Source: Deltaproteobacteria bacterium IMCC39524 (GTDB lineage Bacteria; Desulfobacterota; Desulfuromonadia; Desulfuromonadales; BM103). From it: a stretch of 64,000 bases of DNA. The stretch spans positions 992,001-1,056,000 of the forward strand of contig JARUHJ010000001.1 of NCBI GenBank assembly GCA_029667085.1, given 5' to 3'. The translations under genes and the position numbers were made by a program. Below are positions 17,221 to 25,710 of the stretch, piece after piece. Under the pieces are notes generated by a model. It saw only the letters and a program-made list of their open reading frames with translations. It had not been told where the DNA came from and made no database searches. The stretch's first letter is position 1; the number at the start of each line of letters is the position of its first letter.

Positions 17221-18642
17221 TCAGCTTTCCACAAAGCCAACCGCTGCAGCAGTCAGCGCGTCCAACTCTTCCACACTCCCCGCCTCAGTATAAACCCGCA
17301 CAACAGGCTCAGTGCCCGACTTGCGGAAAAGGGCCCAGGAGCCATCTTCGAGGATCATTTTAACACCGTCTGTTGTCACCAACTCCTTAACCGGTTTGCC
17401 CGCCAAAGTGTCTGGCGGTGAAGCGAGCTTATCACCAATCTTTTCTGCGAGCTCCGGGGAGAGGCGCAGGTTCTTACGGGACGTATGGAATTCACCAACG
17501 CGGCTGTAGAGGTCTTGTAACAGTTGGCCAACCGTCTTGCACTCGACAGCCACCATTTCCGCGACCAGTAGGCAGGCGAGTACACCATCTTTATCGGGGA
17601 CGTGACCGCGCAGACTCAAACCGGCACTCTCTTCACCGCCGATGACGATCTCGTTATCACGGATAAATTCACCGATATATTTGAAGCCGACCGGTGTTTC
17701 GCGCACTTTATAACCGTGATGAGCGGCTACGGCATCGATAAAATGAGAGGTGGCAACAGAGCGCGCGGCGTCACCTGACTCCCCTTTGTGGCGGATCAGG
17801 TAGTCATAGAGGAGCGCCAGGATATAGTTAGGTTCGATAAAGGAGCCATCGGCGTCGATAATGCCGTAGCGATCGGCGTCGCCATCGGTCGCCAGGCCCA
17901 ACATGACATGCTTATCGCCTTTGACACGGGTGATGAGATCATTGAGATGAGCCGGTGCAGGATCCGGGGGCATGCCGCCGAAGTAGGGATCTTTGGAGCT
18001 GTTGATCGTCTGCACCAGCAACCCGGCCTCAACCAGAATGCCGTCGACATAGTCACGCCCTGCCCCGTACATCGGGTCAAAGATCACGCTCATACCGGAC
18101 TTGCCGATCGCCTCAATATCTACCTTTGCGCGGATCACATCAAGGTAATCAGGCATGGGGTCGATCTCCTCGACCAAACCGGCACGCACGGCCTTATCGA
18201 GCGGCATATCGCGGTAACAGACTTCGCCGAGCATGGCATTGGCCAGGCGCTCTATTTCTGCGGTGACTTCGGGCAAAGCAGGTCCACCCCAGGCGGTTGA
18301 GAACTTGATGCCGTTGTAATCGTAGGGGTTGTGACTTGCTGTGAAGTTGATGGCGCCAGCAGCACCGCGGCGCATGATTTCGTAGGCGATCACCGGTGTT
18401 GGCGTATCGTTCTTGCAGATAAAAGACGGCACCTTCGAGCCGGCCAGCACGCGTGCCGTCTCCCTGGCGAATTTTTCGCCCATGAACCGGCTGTCATGAC
18501 CGACAACAACACCCTTATCAGCGCTTTTGTCGGCGTGCAGAAAATCTGCGATCGCCTGAGTGACAATACGGACATTTTCGAGGGTAAAATCCTCGGCGAG
18601 AAGGCCACGCCAACCGGATGTTCCGAACTTTATTTGAGTCAT
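17221..18642 (-). CDS. Phosphoglucomutase/phosphomannomutase family protein
   Basis: 473 residues of the alpha-D-phosphohexomutase family. It starts FGTSGWRGLLAEDFTLENV; the phosphoserine motif is TASHNPYDYNG, the metal loop DGDADRYG, the sugar loop GEESAG and the phosphate loop RKSGTEPVVRVY. GEESAG and the FGTSGWRG start are closer to phosphoglucomutases than to the enzyme at 10286, so the two probably divide glucose- and mannose-type work. TCTCCTGGGG-type sequence lies upstream. No operon partner is visible; repeats flank it on both sides. Confidence 0.9.
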   Translation of the reverse strand: MTQIKFGTSGWRGLLAEDFTLENVRIVTQAIADFLHADKSADKGVVVGHDSRFMGEKFARETARVLAGSKVPSFICKNDTPTPVIAYEIMRRGAAGAINFTASHNPYDYNGIKFSTAWGGPALPEVTAEIERLANAMLGEVCYRDMPLDKAVRAGLVEEIDPMPDYLDVIRAKVDIEAIGKSGMSVIFDPMYGAGRDYVDGILVEAGLLVQTINSSKDPYFGGMPPDPAPAHLNDLITRVKGDKHVMLGLATDGDADRYGIIDADGSFIEPNYILALLYDYLIRHKGESGDAARSVATSHFIDAVAAHHGYKVRETPVGFKYIGEFIRDNEIVIGGEESAGLSLRGHVPDKDGVLACLLVAEMVAVECKTVGQLLQDLYSRVGEFHTSRKNLRLSPELAEKIGDKLASPPDTLAGKPVKELVTTDGVKMILEDGSWALFRKSGTEPVVRVYTEAGSVEELDALTAAAVGFVES

Positions 18643-18678
18643 TTTTCTCTCCTGGGGAAAACTAAAAGCGCTATTAAT

Positions 18679-18910
18679 GGCCGCAGATAGAATCTGATAA
18701 AACCGGATAATTCAAAAGCTTTATTCTCAATTTAGCCGCAATGAAAATCTATGAAGGTCTATAATGTTTAAACCTTAAAGACAAGAGCTACAGCTTTTAT
18801 CTTGAATAGATTTTCATAGATTCTGATCGCGGCTAAATAATGACTTAATGTTATCGTTACTAGCTTTTGACCTACCACCTCAGATTTTATGAGATGTTTT
18901 CTGCGGCTAA
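18679..18910. repeat. Nested inverted repeats: family C inside family B
   Basis: Outer family B arms: GGCCGCAGATAGAATCTGAT at 18679 and CAGATTTTATGAGATG... CTGCGGCTAA ending at 18910. Inside, family C arms: TAGCCGCAATGAAAATCTAT at 18733 and AATAGATTTTCATAGATTC ... GCGGCTAAA ending near 18837. The whole gap between the phosphohexomutase and the cysteine-cluster gene is made of these arms. Confidence 0.78.
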
Positions 18911-18929
18911 AAAACACAAATAAAATGTA

Positions 18930-19244
18930 TCAGGTTTCCTCGGGATCTCCATCGTCCAGCAGGGTCGGTGCAGGATAATTTTCAATCTCCGAGACATAAG
19001 GGCAATCCGCCGGCATGATGCCCTTGGAAAGGATTTCATCGGTCAAGCGTACGCAACCGGGACGTTTGACATCGCGCTCGCTATAGACGCGGCAGAGCTT
19101 GGTTTCCGTGTCGAGAAATTCACAGGGCAGTTCGGTGTAATAGATACGACCCTCGAAATCCACTTTTTCGTAGCAGCAGCGTCCGCACCTGCAGCAGATG
19201 GATTCCCATTTTTCTGAATCATTTTGGATGTCTTCACTCATCAT
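18930..19244 (-). CDS. YkgJ-family cysteine cluster protein
   Basis: 104 residues. Cysteines are arranged as CCRCGRCCYEK (about 17-25), then LPCEFLDTETKLC, GCVRL and ADCPYV, the spacing of the YkgJ/UPF0153 zinc or iron-sulfur cluster proteins. Function is not established; metal binding is likely. Two adjacent ATGs (19244 and 19241) follow GAAGGGG. It is divergent from the PxxKW gene, and both are small cysteine-rich proteins. Confidence 0.85.
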   Translation of the reverse strand: MMSEDIQNDSEKWESICCRCGRCCYEKVDFEGRIYYTELPCEFLDTETKLCRVYSERDVKRPGCVRLTDEILSKGIMPADCPYVSEIENYPAPTLLDDGDPEET

Positions 19245-19301
19245 GCAAAACTACCCCTTCGGGAAAATCCAGTCAATGGCAAGAGGTTGTGGCTTTTATG
19301 G

Positions 19302-19330
19302 TTGACACGCATCGGCAAAAGGGGTTAGAA
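19302..19330 (+). promoter_or_regulatory. Sigma-70-type promoter for the PxxKW gene
   Basis: TTGACA (19302-19307), 17-base spacer, TTAGAA (19325-19330), about 47 bases before the start codon at 19377. Confidence 0.65.
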
Positions 19331-19376
19331 ATCCCGTTCGACTACTAGATCAAGCTTTGAATAAAGGAGTACCCCA

Positions 19377-19655
19377 ATGAAGTGTCAAACAGTTCTTCCC
19401 GATACAGAGTGCGTGTTCTGGAGCAAAAAAGGTTGTGTTGCTGAAGGCGGCAGCTGCCAGAACGTTATCGAAATGTGTGAAGGTTGCGATCATATTGTAG
19501 ACGGCTCCATCGGTCCGGTTTGCGTGAAGGCGCCCGCCCCGATCAAAAAATGGTCTGCCGGCCTCTGCAACTTCGCGACACACCGGAAAGTTGAAGTTAA
19601 AATCGAGGAGATCAAGGTTAACCCGATCAAAGCTTCGAAGCGTGCCGGTCGTTAA
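19377..19655 (+). CDS. PxxKW family cysteine-rich protein
   Basis: 92 residues with eight cysteines: MKCQTVLPDTECVFWSKKGC, GSCQ, EMCEGCDH, PVCVK and LCNF. The motif API-KKW (P-x-x-K-W) near residue 57 defines the family, which I know mainly from delta-proteobacterial anaerobes and which has no assigned function; metal binding or a redox role is inference. It has its own promoter, AAAGGAGT ahead of the ATG and a strong terminator, so it is a single-gene unit that may be well expressed. Confidence 0.85.
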   Translation: MKCQTVLPDTECVFWSKKGCVAEGGSCQNVIEMCEGCDHIVDGSIGPVCVKAPAPIKKWSAGLCNFATHRKVEVKIEEIKVNPIKASKRAGR

Positions 19656-19683
19656 AGACTTAAGCACCAGATGTTACATTATT

Positions 19684-19721
19684 CAGGCCGACAACCTTAT
19701 GGTTGCCGGCCTGTTTTTTTT
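19684..19721 (+). terminator. Rho-independent terminator after the PxxKW gene
   Basis: CAGGCCGACAACC (19684-19696) pairs with GGTTGCCGGCCTG (19701-19713) around TTAT, followed by eight T. Confidence 0.92.
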
Positions 19722-19748
19722 GTATTCTCTGAAAATCAAAACAATATT

Positions 19749-20020
19749 TAACAGGGATAGACAGGATGAATAGGATATTTCAACAACAATAACCTTTTAT
19801 TGGCCGCAGATAACATCTGATGAAATCTGATGGGGTAAGTCAAAAACAATAATCTCCGGGTTTTATTTTAAACAATAGCTTTTAATAGCTTTTGATCGCG
19901 GCTAAGAAAAAGGTTCAATGCTTTGGTTCATACCTTCGATTTATCCTGTTTATCCTGCGTATCCCTGTTATCTTTTTAAGCTTTTAACCATCCGATTTCA
20001 TCAGATGTTATCTGCGGCTA
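19749..20020. repeat. Interleaved family A and family B inverted repeats plus a family C half-element
   Basis: Order along the plus strand: A-left 19749-19778 (AACAGGGATAGACAGGATGA), B-left 19802-19834 (GGCCGCAGATAACATCTGAT), a family C right arm 19874-19905, A-right 19941-19970 (TATCCTGCGTATCCCTGTTA), B-right 19990-20020 (CATCAGATGTTATCTGCGG). The pairs cross (A B A' B') rather than nest. They occupy most of the gap between the PxxKW gene and scpB. Confidence 0.8.
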
Positions 20021-20063
20021 AAGAATGCTTAAGCTTTGCTGTTATTCAGTTTAGCAGCATGTG

Positions 20064-20096
20064 ACAGTTCCCTTAACATCGGGGACAGCCCCTGTT
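20064..20096. repeat. GGGGACAG-type paired repeat next to scpB
   Basis: GACAGTTCCCTTAACATCGG followed by GGACAGCCCCT. A near match (GGGACAGCCCCCTTAACACC then GGGGACAGTCCCT) lies at 23020-23055. Both sit within ten bases of the stop codon of a minus-strand gene. It resembles the REP-like GGGGACAGTCCCC words common in related genomes; no associated transposase is seen. Confidence 0.65.
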
Positions 20097-20105
20097 GTCA
20101 ACGAT

Positions 20106-20693
20106 CTATTCGTCACCAACCTCTTCAACCAACAAAGGCATGCTGGTCATAAACTCCCCACTCTCCTCTTCCGGAACCAGGTCGCTGAATTCACGCAAGG
20201 TCGGTAATGACGAAAGATCCGAGAGGCCGAACAGTTCGAGAAACTCCTTGGTCGTGCCGTAGATCATCGGCTTGCCGGGAACATCTTTCTTACCAAGGAT
20301 TCTGATCAAACGTTTCTCGAGCAGGGTTTTCACCACGCTGCCTGAATCAACGCCGCGCAGGTACTCGATCTCCGAGCGGGTGACCGGCTGTCGGTAGGCA
20401 ATAATCGAAAGCGACTCCAAGGCAGGACGGGAGAACTTGAAGGGACGACTCTGGCCGAGCTTGCGTAAGTAATCAGCGTATTCCGGACGAGTCCTGAGCT
20501 GGTAACCACCTGAAACTTCCTGCATGAAAAAACCACGCGGGTGCTCTTCGTAATCAGCCTCCAGGGCTTCGATAGCGGCACAGATTTCCGCCTGCTCCAA
20601 ATCGAGGGCCTCGGCCATGCGCTCAACCTTAAGTGGCCCATCGGCGGCAAAGATCAAGGCTTCTACCAGAGGGGTGAGGTCATGAATATCCAA
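20106..20693 (-). CDS. scpB: Segregation and condensation protein B
   Basis: 195 residues; a winged-helix kleisin-associated subunit that binds ScpA within the SMC condensin complex. Family features are LTPLVEALIFAADGPL at the start and FSRPALESLSIIAYRQPVTR in the middle. The C-terminal tail is acidic. The start overlaps scpA by 14 bases, so they are translated together. Confidence 0.95.
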   Translation of the reverse strand: MDIHDLTPLVEALIFAADGPLKVERMAEALDLEQAEICAAIEALEADYEEHPRGFFMQEVSGGYQLRTRPEYADYLRKLGQSRPFKFSRPALESLSIIAYRQPVTRSEIEYLRGVDSGSVVKTLLEKRLIRILGKKDVPGKPMIYGTTKEFLELFGLSDLSSLPTLREFSDLVPEEESGEFMTSMPLLVEEVGDE

Positions 20694-21462
20694 GGGAATC
20701 TTCTCCTAGGTCCAGCTCTTCGCTTTCTTCAATAGCCACTGCGGGAAAAACCCAGATACTGCCGTAACGAACATTCTGCATAAAACGAACCATACGCAAC
20801 TTAACCAATTCCAGCAGTGCCAGGAAAGTTACGATCACTTCGCTACGCTTAAGGCCGCCAGTGAAAAGATCGGTAAAGGCGATACTCTCCTGCCCTTGAA
20901 GTTGCGAGAGAATGGCGTTGATTCGATCGGTGACAGAGAGATGCTCCATGTCGACCTGGTGAACGAGCGGTTCCGAACTTTCCTTCATGACCTCTTTCAG
21001 CGCTTCCACAAGATCGAAAAGTCCTACCGAAACGAAACCGGCTTCCGCATTTTCAAGAACTTCAGGCTCTGCCGAGACACGGGCAAATAGATCGCGTCCC
21101 AACTGGGGTTTGCTCTCAAGAGTCAGGGACACTTCCTTATATTTCTGGTACTCGAGAAGACGCCGCACAAGCTCCGCTCGCGGGTCATCCTCTTCTTCTT
21201 CCAGTTCATCCTCAACGATCTTGGGCAAGAGCATCTTCGATTTGATATGAAGAAGCGTTGCTGCCATCAGCAGGAACTCTCCGGCCATGTCAAGATTGAG
21301 TGACTTCATGGCATCGAGAATACTCAAATACTGTCTGGTTATTTCCGCCATGGGAATGTCATAGACATCCATCTCATTTTTTTTGATGAGATGAAGCAGC
21401 AGGTCGAGCGGCCCTTCGAAATTTTCCAGCTGAATTGCGTAATTGTCCATAGTGCCGCTCAT
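20680..21462 (-). CDS. scpA: Segregation and condensation protein A (kleisin)
   Basis: 260 residues. The hallmark N-terminus YAIQLENFEGPLDLLLHLIKK is present, followed by MAEITRQYLSILD and AGEFLLMAATLLHIKSKMLLP, an acidic segment (VEDELEEEEDD) and the C-terminal winged-helix VIVTFLALLELVKLR. It bridges the two SMC heads. It overlaps the protease gene upstream by four bases (ATGA), giving an M50-scpA-scpB operon, a common order. Confidence 0.95.
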   Translation of the reverse strand: MSGTMDNYAIQLENFEGPLDLLLHLIKKNEMDVYDIPMAEITRQYLSILDAMKSLNLDMAGEFLLMAATLLHIKSKMLLPKIVEDELEEEEDDPRAELVRRLLEYQKYKEVSLTLESKPQLGRDLFARVSAEPEVLENAEAGFVSVGLFDLVEALKEVMKESSEPLVHQVDMEHLSVTDRINAILSQLQGQESIAFTDLFTGGLKRSEVIVTFLALLELVKLRMVRFMQNVRYGSIWVFPAVAIEESEELDLGEDSLGYS

Positions 21463-22142
21463 TGGTAGAAAAGCAGGCGCATGGTCTGCTCAACCACGTC
21501 CATATGCGCCCCTGCCATCATCGCCACCACGCTATGCACGGCAGGACCAAAGGCCGAACTCCAGATCGACGTGCCGAAGATCAGAAATACAATCAACAGC
21601 ATACCGAAGGGCTCAATGCGACGCAGTAATTGCGACTGGCTCTCGGGAAGAATCCCCATGAGGACGCGGCCCCCATCGAGAGGCGGGATTGGCAGCAGGT
21701 TGAAAAGGCAGAGGATAACATTGATATAGAGACCGAACGCAGCCATCAGACCGACCGGCTCAATCATAGGCAGGAGTTGACTGCCTTCCGGAACAGCGGC
21801 AGCAATATAAACAACGACACGGAGTAAAAGCGCGCAGAAAAGAGCCAGCATCAGGTTCGCACTCGGCCCCGCCAGAGAGACCCAGATCATATCTTTTTGG
21901 GCTCGACGCAGGTTGTTTGCATTAACCGGCACCGGTCGCGCCCAGCCAAAGCCAAAGACCAACAAAGCGATTGTCCCGATCGGGTCGAGGTGCTTGACCG
22001 GGTTCAATGTCAGACGCCCCAACAAACGGGCGGTCGGATCTCCGAGCTTATCAGCAATGAAACCGTGGGCGACCTCGTGCATGGTGACCGCCAACAATGC
22101 CGGCACCAGCATGATCGAAATTTTGAGCAGGATATGTTCCAT
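21459..22142 (-). CDS. Site-2-protease-type (M50) membrane metallopeptidase
   Basis: 227 residues with four or more hydrophobic segments. The zinc motif HEVAH lies near residue 22 (TMHEVAHGFIADKLGD), and the second site motif is NLLPIPPLDGGRVL. This is the short Rip/YwhC-type form without a PDZ domain. It probably cuts substrates within the membrane; the substrate is unknown. It is the first gene of the scp operon. Confidence 0.9.
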   Translation of the reverse strand: MEHILLKISIMLVPALLAVTMHEVAHGFIADKLGDPTARLLGRLTLNPVKHLDPIGTIALLVFGFGWARPVPVNANNLRRAQKDMIWVSLAGPSANLMLALFCALLLRVVVYIAAAVPEGSQLLPMIEPVGLMAAFGLYINVILCLFNLLPIPPLDGGRVLMGILPESQSQLLRRIEPFGMLLIVFLIFGTSIWSSAFGPAVHSVVAMMAGAHMDVVEQTMRLLFYQ

Positions 22143-22318
22143 AAAGAAGGGCTTTACCAGTCAATTAAAAATCAATGTTTACTTCTAGCAGATGCACCTG
22201 TGCAAGTCAACGCTTCAGAGACAAGCGGATATTTGTAAGTTGTTGATTTTAATAGATACGTTAGTACTGGGTGAATATTTTTTTAAAATTCTGTAATGCT
22301 TCGAAATCGGCTGAAAAC

Positions 22319-23000
22319 TTTTAACAGGGATAGACAGGATGGAGAGGATAAGACATAAAGATTTGACTCAAGACATTGAGTCTTTTTATTGGCCGCAGAT
22401 AAGGCCTGATTAGGTCTGATTTTATAAATCTAAACCGATAAATATGCCCTCCGCCAGGAGCAAAGGCGTTTTTGCTTACTTTTGTCGCCGCATGGGCAAA
22501 AGTAAGGCGTCTGGCGGGACGAGACCCGCCGGCTTTGGCTTTCCAGTTAGATGACTATAGAAGTATTACAGAGATAGACAGGATGAAGTGGATAAGACAA
22601 ACGTGTTGAGTCAAAACAATAACCTTTTTTATTGGCCGCAGATAAGGTCTGATAAGGTCTGATTGTAGGAATCTAAACCTATAAATATGTCTACTTATCC
22701 GACTCTCAAGCGACTGACCCACCTAGTTGACGAGGTCCTTGGGAAACTCTACTGCACTGACAGGACGAAGACCGAGCACTCTTACGACAACCCCAGCTTA
22801 AAGCACGACCGTTAGGCCCCCTGAAACGGGCCGGAAGGACAAAGCTTCTGTAAATAGAAAGCACAGAAAACTGGCAAAGGAATATGCCCTCCGCCAGGAG
22901 CCAGTCTTTTTGCTTACTTTTTTGACGTTATAAAAAGTAAGGCGTCTGGCGGGACGCGACCCGCCGGTTCTAGGCTTATTGTTAGATGACTACAGAGGCG
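22319..23000. repeat. Mosaic of two repeat units (families A, B and F)
   Basis: The 916-base gap 22143-23058 holds no convincing gene. Unit 1 (22319-22564) is a family A left arm, a family B left arm (22391-22421), then element F from 22441. Unit 2 (22565-23000) has the same order, with element F from 22881. Element F reads CCCTCCGCCAGGAGC, then a TTACTTTT/AAAAGTAA hairpin, then GGCGTCTGGCGGGAC and GACCCGCCGG. No right arms of A or B follow. Unit 2 carries an extra ~197 bases. 22143-22318 shows nothing recognisable. Confidence 0.78.
22690..22886. mobile_element. Candidate 191-bp insertion flanked by a 6-bp direct repeat
   Basis: Unit 1 reads ATAAATATGCCCTCCGCCAG. In unit 2 the same sequence is split: ATAAATATG (to 22689), 191 extra bases, then AATATGCCCTCCGCCAG (from 22881). 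AATATG on both sides looks like a target-site duplication. The insert has no terminal inverted repeats, contains a GGCCC/GGGCC hairpin (22816-22833) and a 42-codon frame from the ATG at 22687 that I do not recognise. Deletion from unit 1 is the alternative. Confidence 0.45.
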
Positions 23001-23019
23001 GGAGATGACCACTACTTGT

Positions 23020-23055
23020 ATGGGACAGCCCCCTTAACACCGGGGACAGTCCCTA
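23020..23055. repeat. GGGGACAG-type paired repeat next to the nucleotidyltransferase gene
   Basis: GGGACAGCCCCCTTAACACC and GGGGACAGTCCCT, matching 20064-20096 in both words and spacing. It ends three bases before the stop codon of the 23059 gene. Confidence 0.65.
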
Positions 23056-23058
23056 TGG

Positions 23059-25707
23059 TTATCCGGAAGGGTATTTCTTCTGCACAAAAACCCTCTCATC
23101 CTCAACACTCACAACCCGCCCATCCAACCGCGCATAGAGCAAGGCATCAAGGATTTCGCGATACACAGGGCCCGGCTGAAAACCCAGAGCTTCGAGATCA
23201 TGGCCTGTAAGCAGCGGTTGAGCATCACGCAGGTGAGTGATGTATTGAGAGATCCATTGCCGCACCAGATCCTGGGAAGTTCGGGCCATCATGAAGAGCA
23301 GAATCTCTGTCGACAGAGGTTTAAACCACCGGTACAGGCTGCTCGCCTTTGGCGGGCGCATCCCTTCAGGACGGGATTCCAGGCGCTTCAGTATGCCCAG
23401 GGCCGTGCTTCGTTGCTGGTTCAGCATGTCACGATAACGGGGAACCAGCTGCAGGCGTTCCGAAAGGCTGGTGATTTCCTCGCGATCAAGAACAGCGGTA
23501 AACACCAGGAAATAGCAGAACCAACGCTCGCAGGGCTGACCGGTATAGAGCAGGTCGTACCAGTCGGTGGTACGCCTGGCTTCATCGAAAGACTTGGAAT
23601 AATCGATTTTGCTGGTTAACTTGGGGTGAATCTGCCTGAGCACATCCAGTCGAGCCAGTCGTGACACCGCTGGCAGCGGACGCGGCTCATTGAGGATCAG
23701 GAAGAGTTCGCTAAAGAGTCGATGCCCACTGACCTTTTCCATTAAACCAAGTCGCACGGCGCTGTTGAGCAGGTGTTCGGTTTGCTTGCCAATTTTGAAG
23801 CCAAGGCGTTGCTCGAAGCGTACGGCACGAAAAACCCGGGTCGGATCTTCGACAAAGCTTAAGTTATGAAGAACTCGCAGCACCTTGTCATCAATATCGC
23901 GCTGTCCGCCATAATAGTCGAACAATGAGCCGTAGGCGTTCTGGTTCAAACTGATCGCCAGGGTATTGATGGTAAAATCGCGGCGACTGAGATCCATCTT
24001 CACCGAAGCATGTTCAACATCAGGCAAAGCCCCTGGTCGCAGATAATACTCCATCCGTGCCGAGGCAACATCGATCTTGAAATCATCCGGGAAGATCAGA
24101 ACCGCGGTGCCGAACTTGTGATGACAGCGCACCCGGCAATCGTTTTGCCGGGCAAAAGCCTCAGCAAAGCCAACGCCATCACCTTCAACCACAAGATCGA
24201 GATCCAGGTTGGTTTTATTCATCAGGAGGTCGCGAACAAACCCGCCGACAACAAAGACCTTGAGGTCGAGCCCGTCAGCCACCTGGCCGAGCTGGGTCAG
24301 CAAATCCTGAATGCGTTTCGGCAAGCGATTACGGATCAAGCGCTGAATCTGACCGGCCCGGTAACGTCTACCACCGCGATTGACCAGGTTGGTTTCGCCG
24401 GAGCGCGTCGGCGTGCCGACGCTGCTGGCAAGGTGGCGCAAGAGGTCCGTGCGGGTGATCGCCCCCACCAGCCGCCCCCCCTCGACGACAGGTGCGAAGC
24501 GTTGATTACTTTCGACGAAGAGCGTCTTCAAAACGGCAACGGAGGTCTGTGGTGTCACCTGTTGGAAATCGCTGGTCATGATTTCACTGACCGGTTGGTC
24601 CTGCAGGCCGTGATAAACGGCCTTGTCGACAAGTTGCCGTGAGATGATGCCGACGACCTCATCCTTGCTTAAAACCGGAATGGCATTGATGTTATAGCGC
24701 GAAAGAATCTGATGCGCTTCGGCCACCGAGTCTTCGGCAACAACTGATTTAACGGGTGTCGACATCAGGTGACGGGCTTGCCATTGCGGCTTGATGTGCT
24801 GTTGCAAAACCTTCGGCAACTGTTCCAGAATTTGCAGCAAAGTCTGGTCGCGTACTGAGCAGGAGGCCGCCGAAGCATGTCCTCCCCCGCCGAACTCGTG
24901 CAATATATTGCCGACGTGGACGTCTTCCAGACGGGAACGTGCAACGAGGAACACCCGACTCTCCATGCGCACCACCACAAAGAGGACGTCGAGGTTCTCC
25001 ATGTCTTTAAGCTTGTGGGCCAGGGTAGCGATATCACCAACAAAGTAGTCGATCGAAGCGTGGGCAATGGCGACATTAATGCCGTGAATATTGAGGATGC
25101 TTTTACTTGCGAGCAGATCATTGAGCAGGTGGACCTGGTCGGGAGTCATCTCCTGCACGATCAGATCAGCAACCGTATTGAGATTAGCGCCCTGGGTGAG
25201 CAGGTAGGCGGCGGCCTCGTAATCCTTAACGGTTGTCGTGTGAAAGGTCAGGCTGCCGGTGTCCTCGTAGAGGCCGAGCATCATCATGGTCGCTTCGTCG
25301 GAGGTCAGTTCAAGCCCCTGGTTCATGAAGATATGACTGAACACCGTGACCGTGGAGCCAACCGCTTCGACGTGTTCGAGTGAACCCTTCAGGCTGCGGG
25401 CCTTGGCTTCATGATGATCATAAATGTGGATGTCGACCCCGGGGCGTTTAGCGATCGCTCCGAAAGGGCCGATGCGGGACGCCTGACGCACGTCCACCAG
25501 AATCAGGCGGCTGACCTCGTCAAGATCAATGTCACGGGCACGCTTGAAGCCGAAGACATATTGAACACTACTCAGGAAGAACTCACGCAGGCTGCGCTCC
25601 TGGCCACCGGGGAACACCATCACAGCATCGGGATAAAGACGCTTGGCCGCGATCATCGAACCAAGACAATCGAAATCCGCGTTGATGTGGGTGGTGATGA
25701 CTTCCAT
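23059..25707 (-). CDS. DHH - CBS - tRNA nucleotidyltransferase/poly(A) polymerase fusion
   Basis: 882 residues. The N-terminal ~300 form a DHH/DHHA1 phosphoesterase (THINADFDCLGS, YDHHEA, later GGGGHASAASCSV). Two CBS domains follow (MSTPVKSVVAEDSV and MTSDFQQVTPQTSV). The last ~450 are a class II nucleotidyltransferase with FVVGGFVRDLLM, the two aspartates in NLDLDLV, and RRDFTINTLA. Such fusions are usually the A-adding half of a split CCA system or a poly(A) polymerase. The ATG at 25707 follows GGGGGCC; an ATG at 25767 would add 20 residues encoded by a CACGCCACG word repeat, so I reject it. Confidence 0.9.
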   Translation of the reverse strand: MEVITTHINADFDCLGSMIAAKRLYPDAVMVFPGGQERSLREFFLSSVQYVFGFKRARDIDLDEVSRLILVDVRQASRIGPFGAIAKRPGVDIHIYDHHEAKARSLKGSLEHVEAVGSTVTVFSHIFMNQGLELTSDEATMMMLGLYEDTGSLTFHTTTVKDYEAAAYLLTQGANLNTVADLIVQEMTPDQVHLLNDLLASKSILNIHGINVAIAHASIDYFVGDIATLAHKLKDMENLDVLFVVVRMESRVFLVARSRLEDVHVGNILHEFGGGGHASAASCSVRDQTLLQILEQLPKVLQQHIKPQWQARHLMSTPVKSVVAEDSVAEAHQILSRYNINAIPVLSKDEVVGIISRQLVDKAVYHGLQDQPVSEIMTSDFQQVTPQTSVAVLKTLFVESNQRFAPVVEGGRLVGAITRTDLLRHLASSVGTPTRSGETNLVNRGGRRYRAGQIQRLIRNRLPKRIQDLLTQLGQVADGLDLKVFVVGGFVRDLLMNKTNLDLDLVVEGDGVGFAEAFARQNDCRVRCHHKFGTAVLIFPDDFKIDVASARMEYYLRPGALPDVEHASVKMDLSRRDFTINTLAISLNQNAYGSLFDYYGGQRDIDDKVLRVLHNLSFVEDPTRVFRAVRFEQRLGFKIGKQTEHLLNSAVRLGLMEKVSGHRLFSELFLILNEPRPLPAVSRLARLDVLRQIHPKLTSKIDYSKSFDEARRTTDWYDLLYTGQPCERWFCYFLVFTAVLDREEITSLSERLQLVPRYRDMLNQQRSTALGILKRLESRPEGMRPPKASSLYRWFKPLSTEILLFMMARTSQDLVRQWISQYITHLRDAQPLLTGHDLEALGFQPGPVYREILDALLYARLDGRVVSVEDERVFVQKKYPSG

Positions 25708-25710
25708 AGG

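Noticed and set aside
22687-22815. 42-codon reading frame inside the candidate insertion
   Set aside because: No ribosome site and no recognisable family; the ATG belongs to the flanking repeat.
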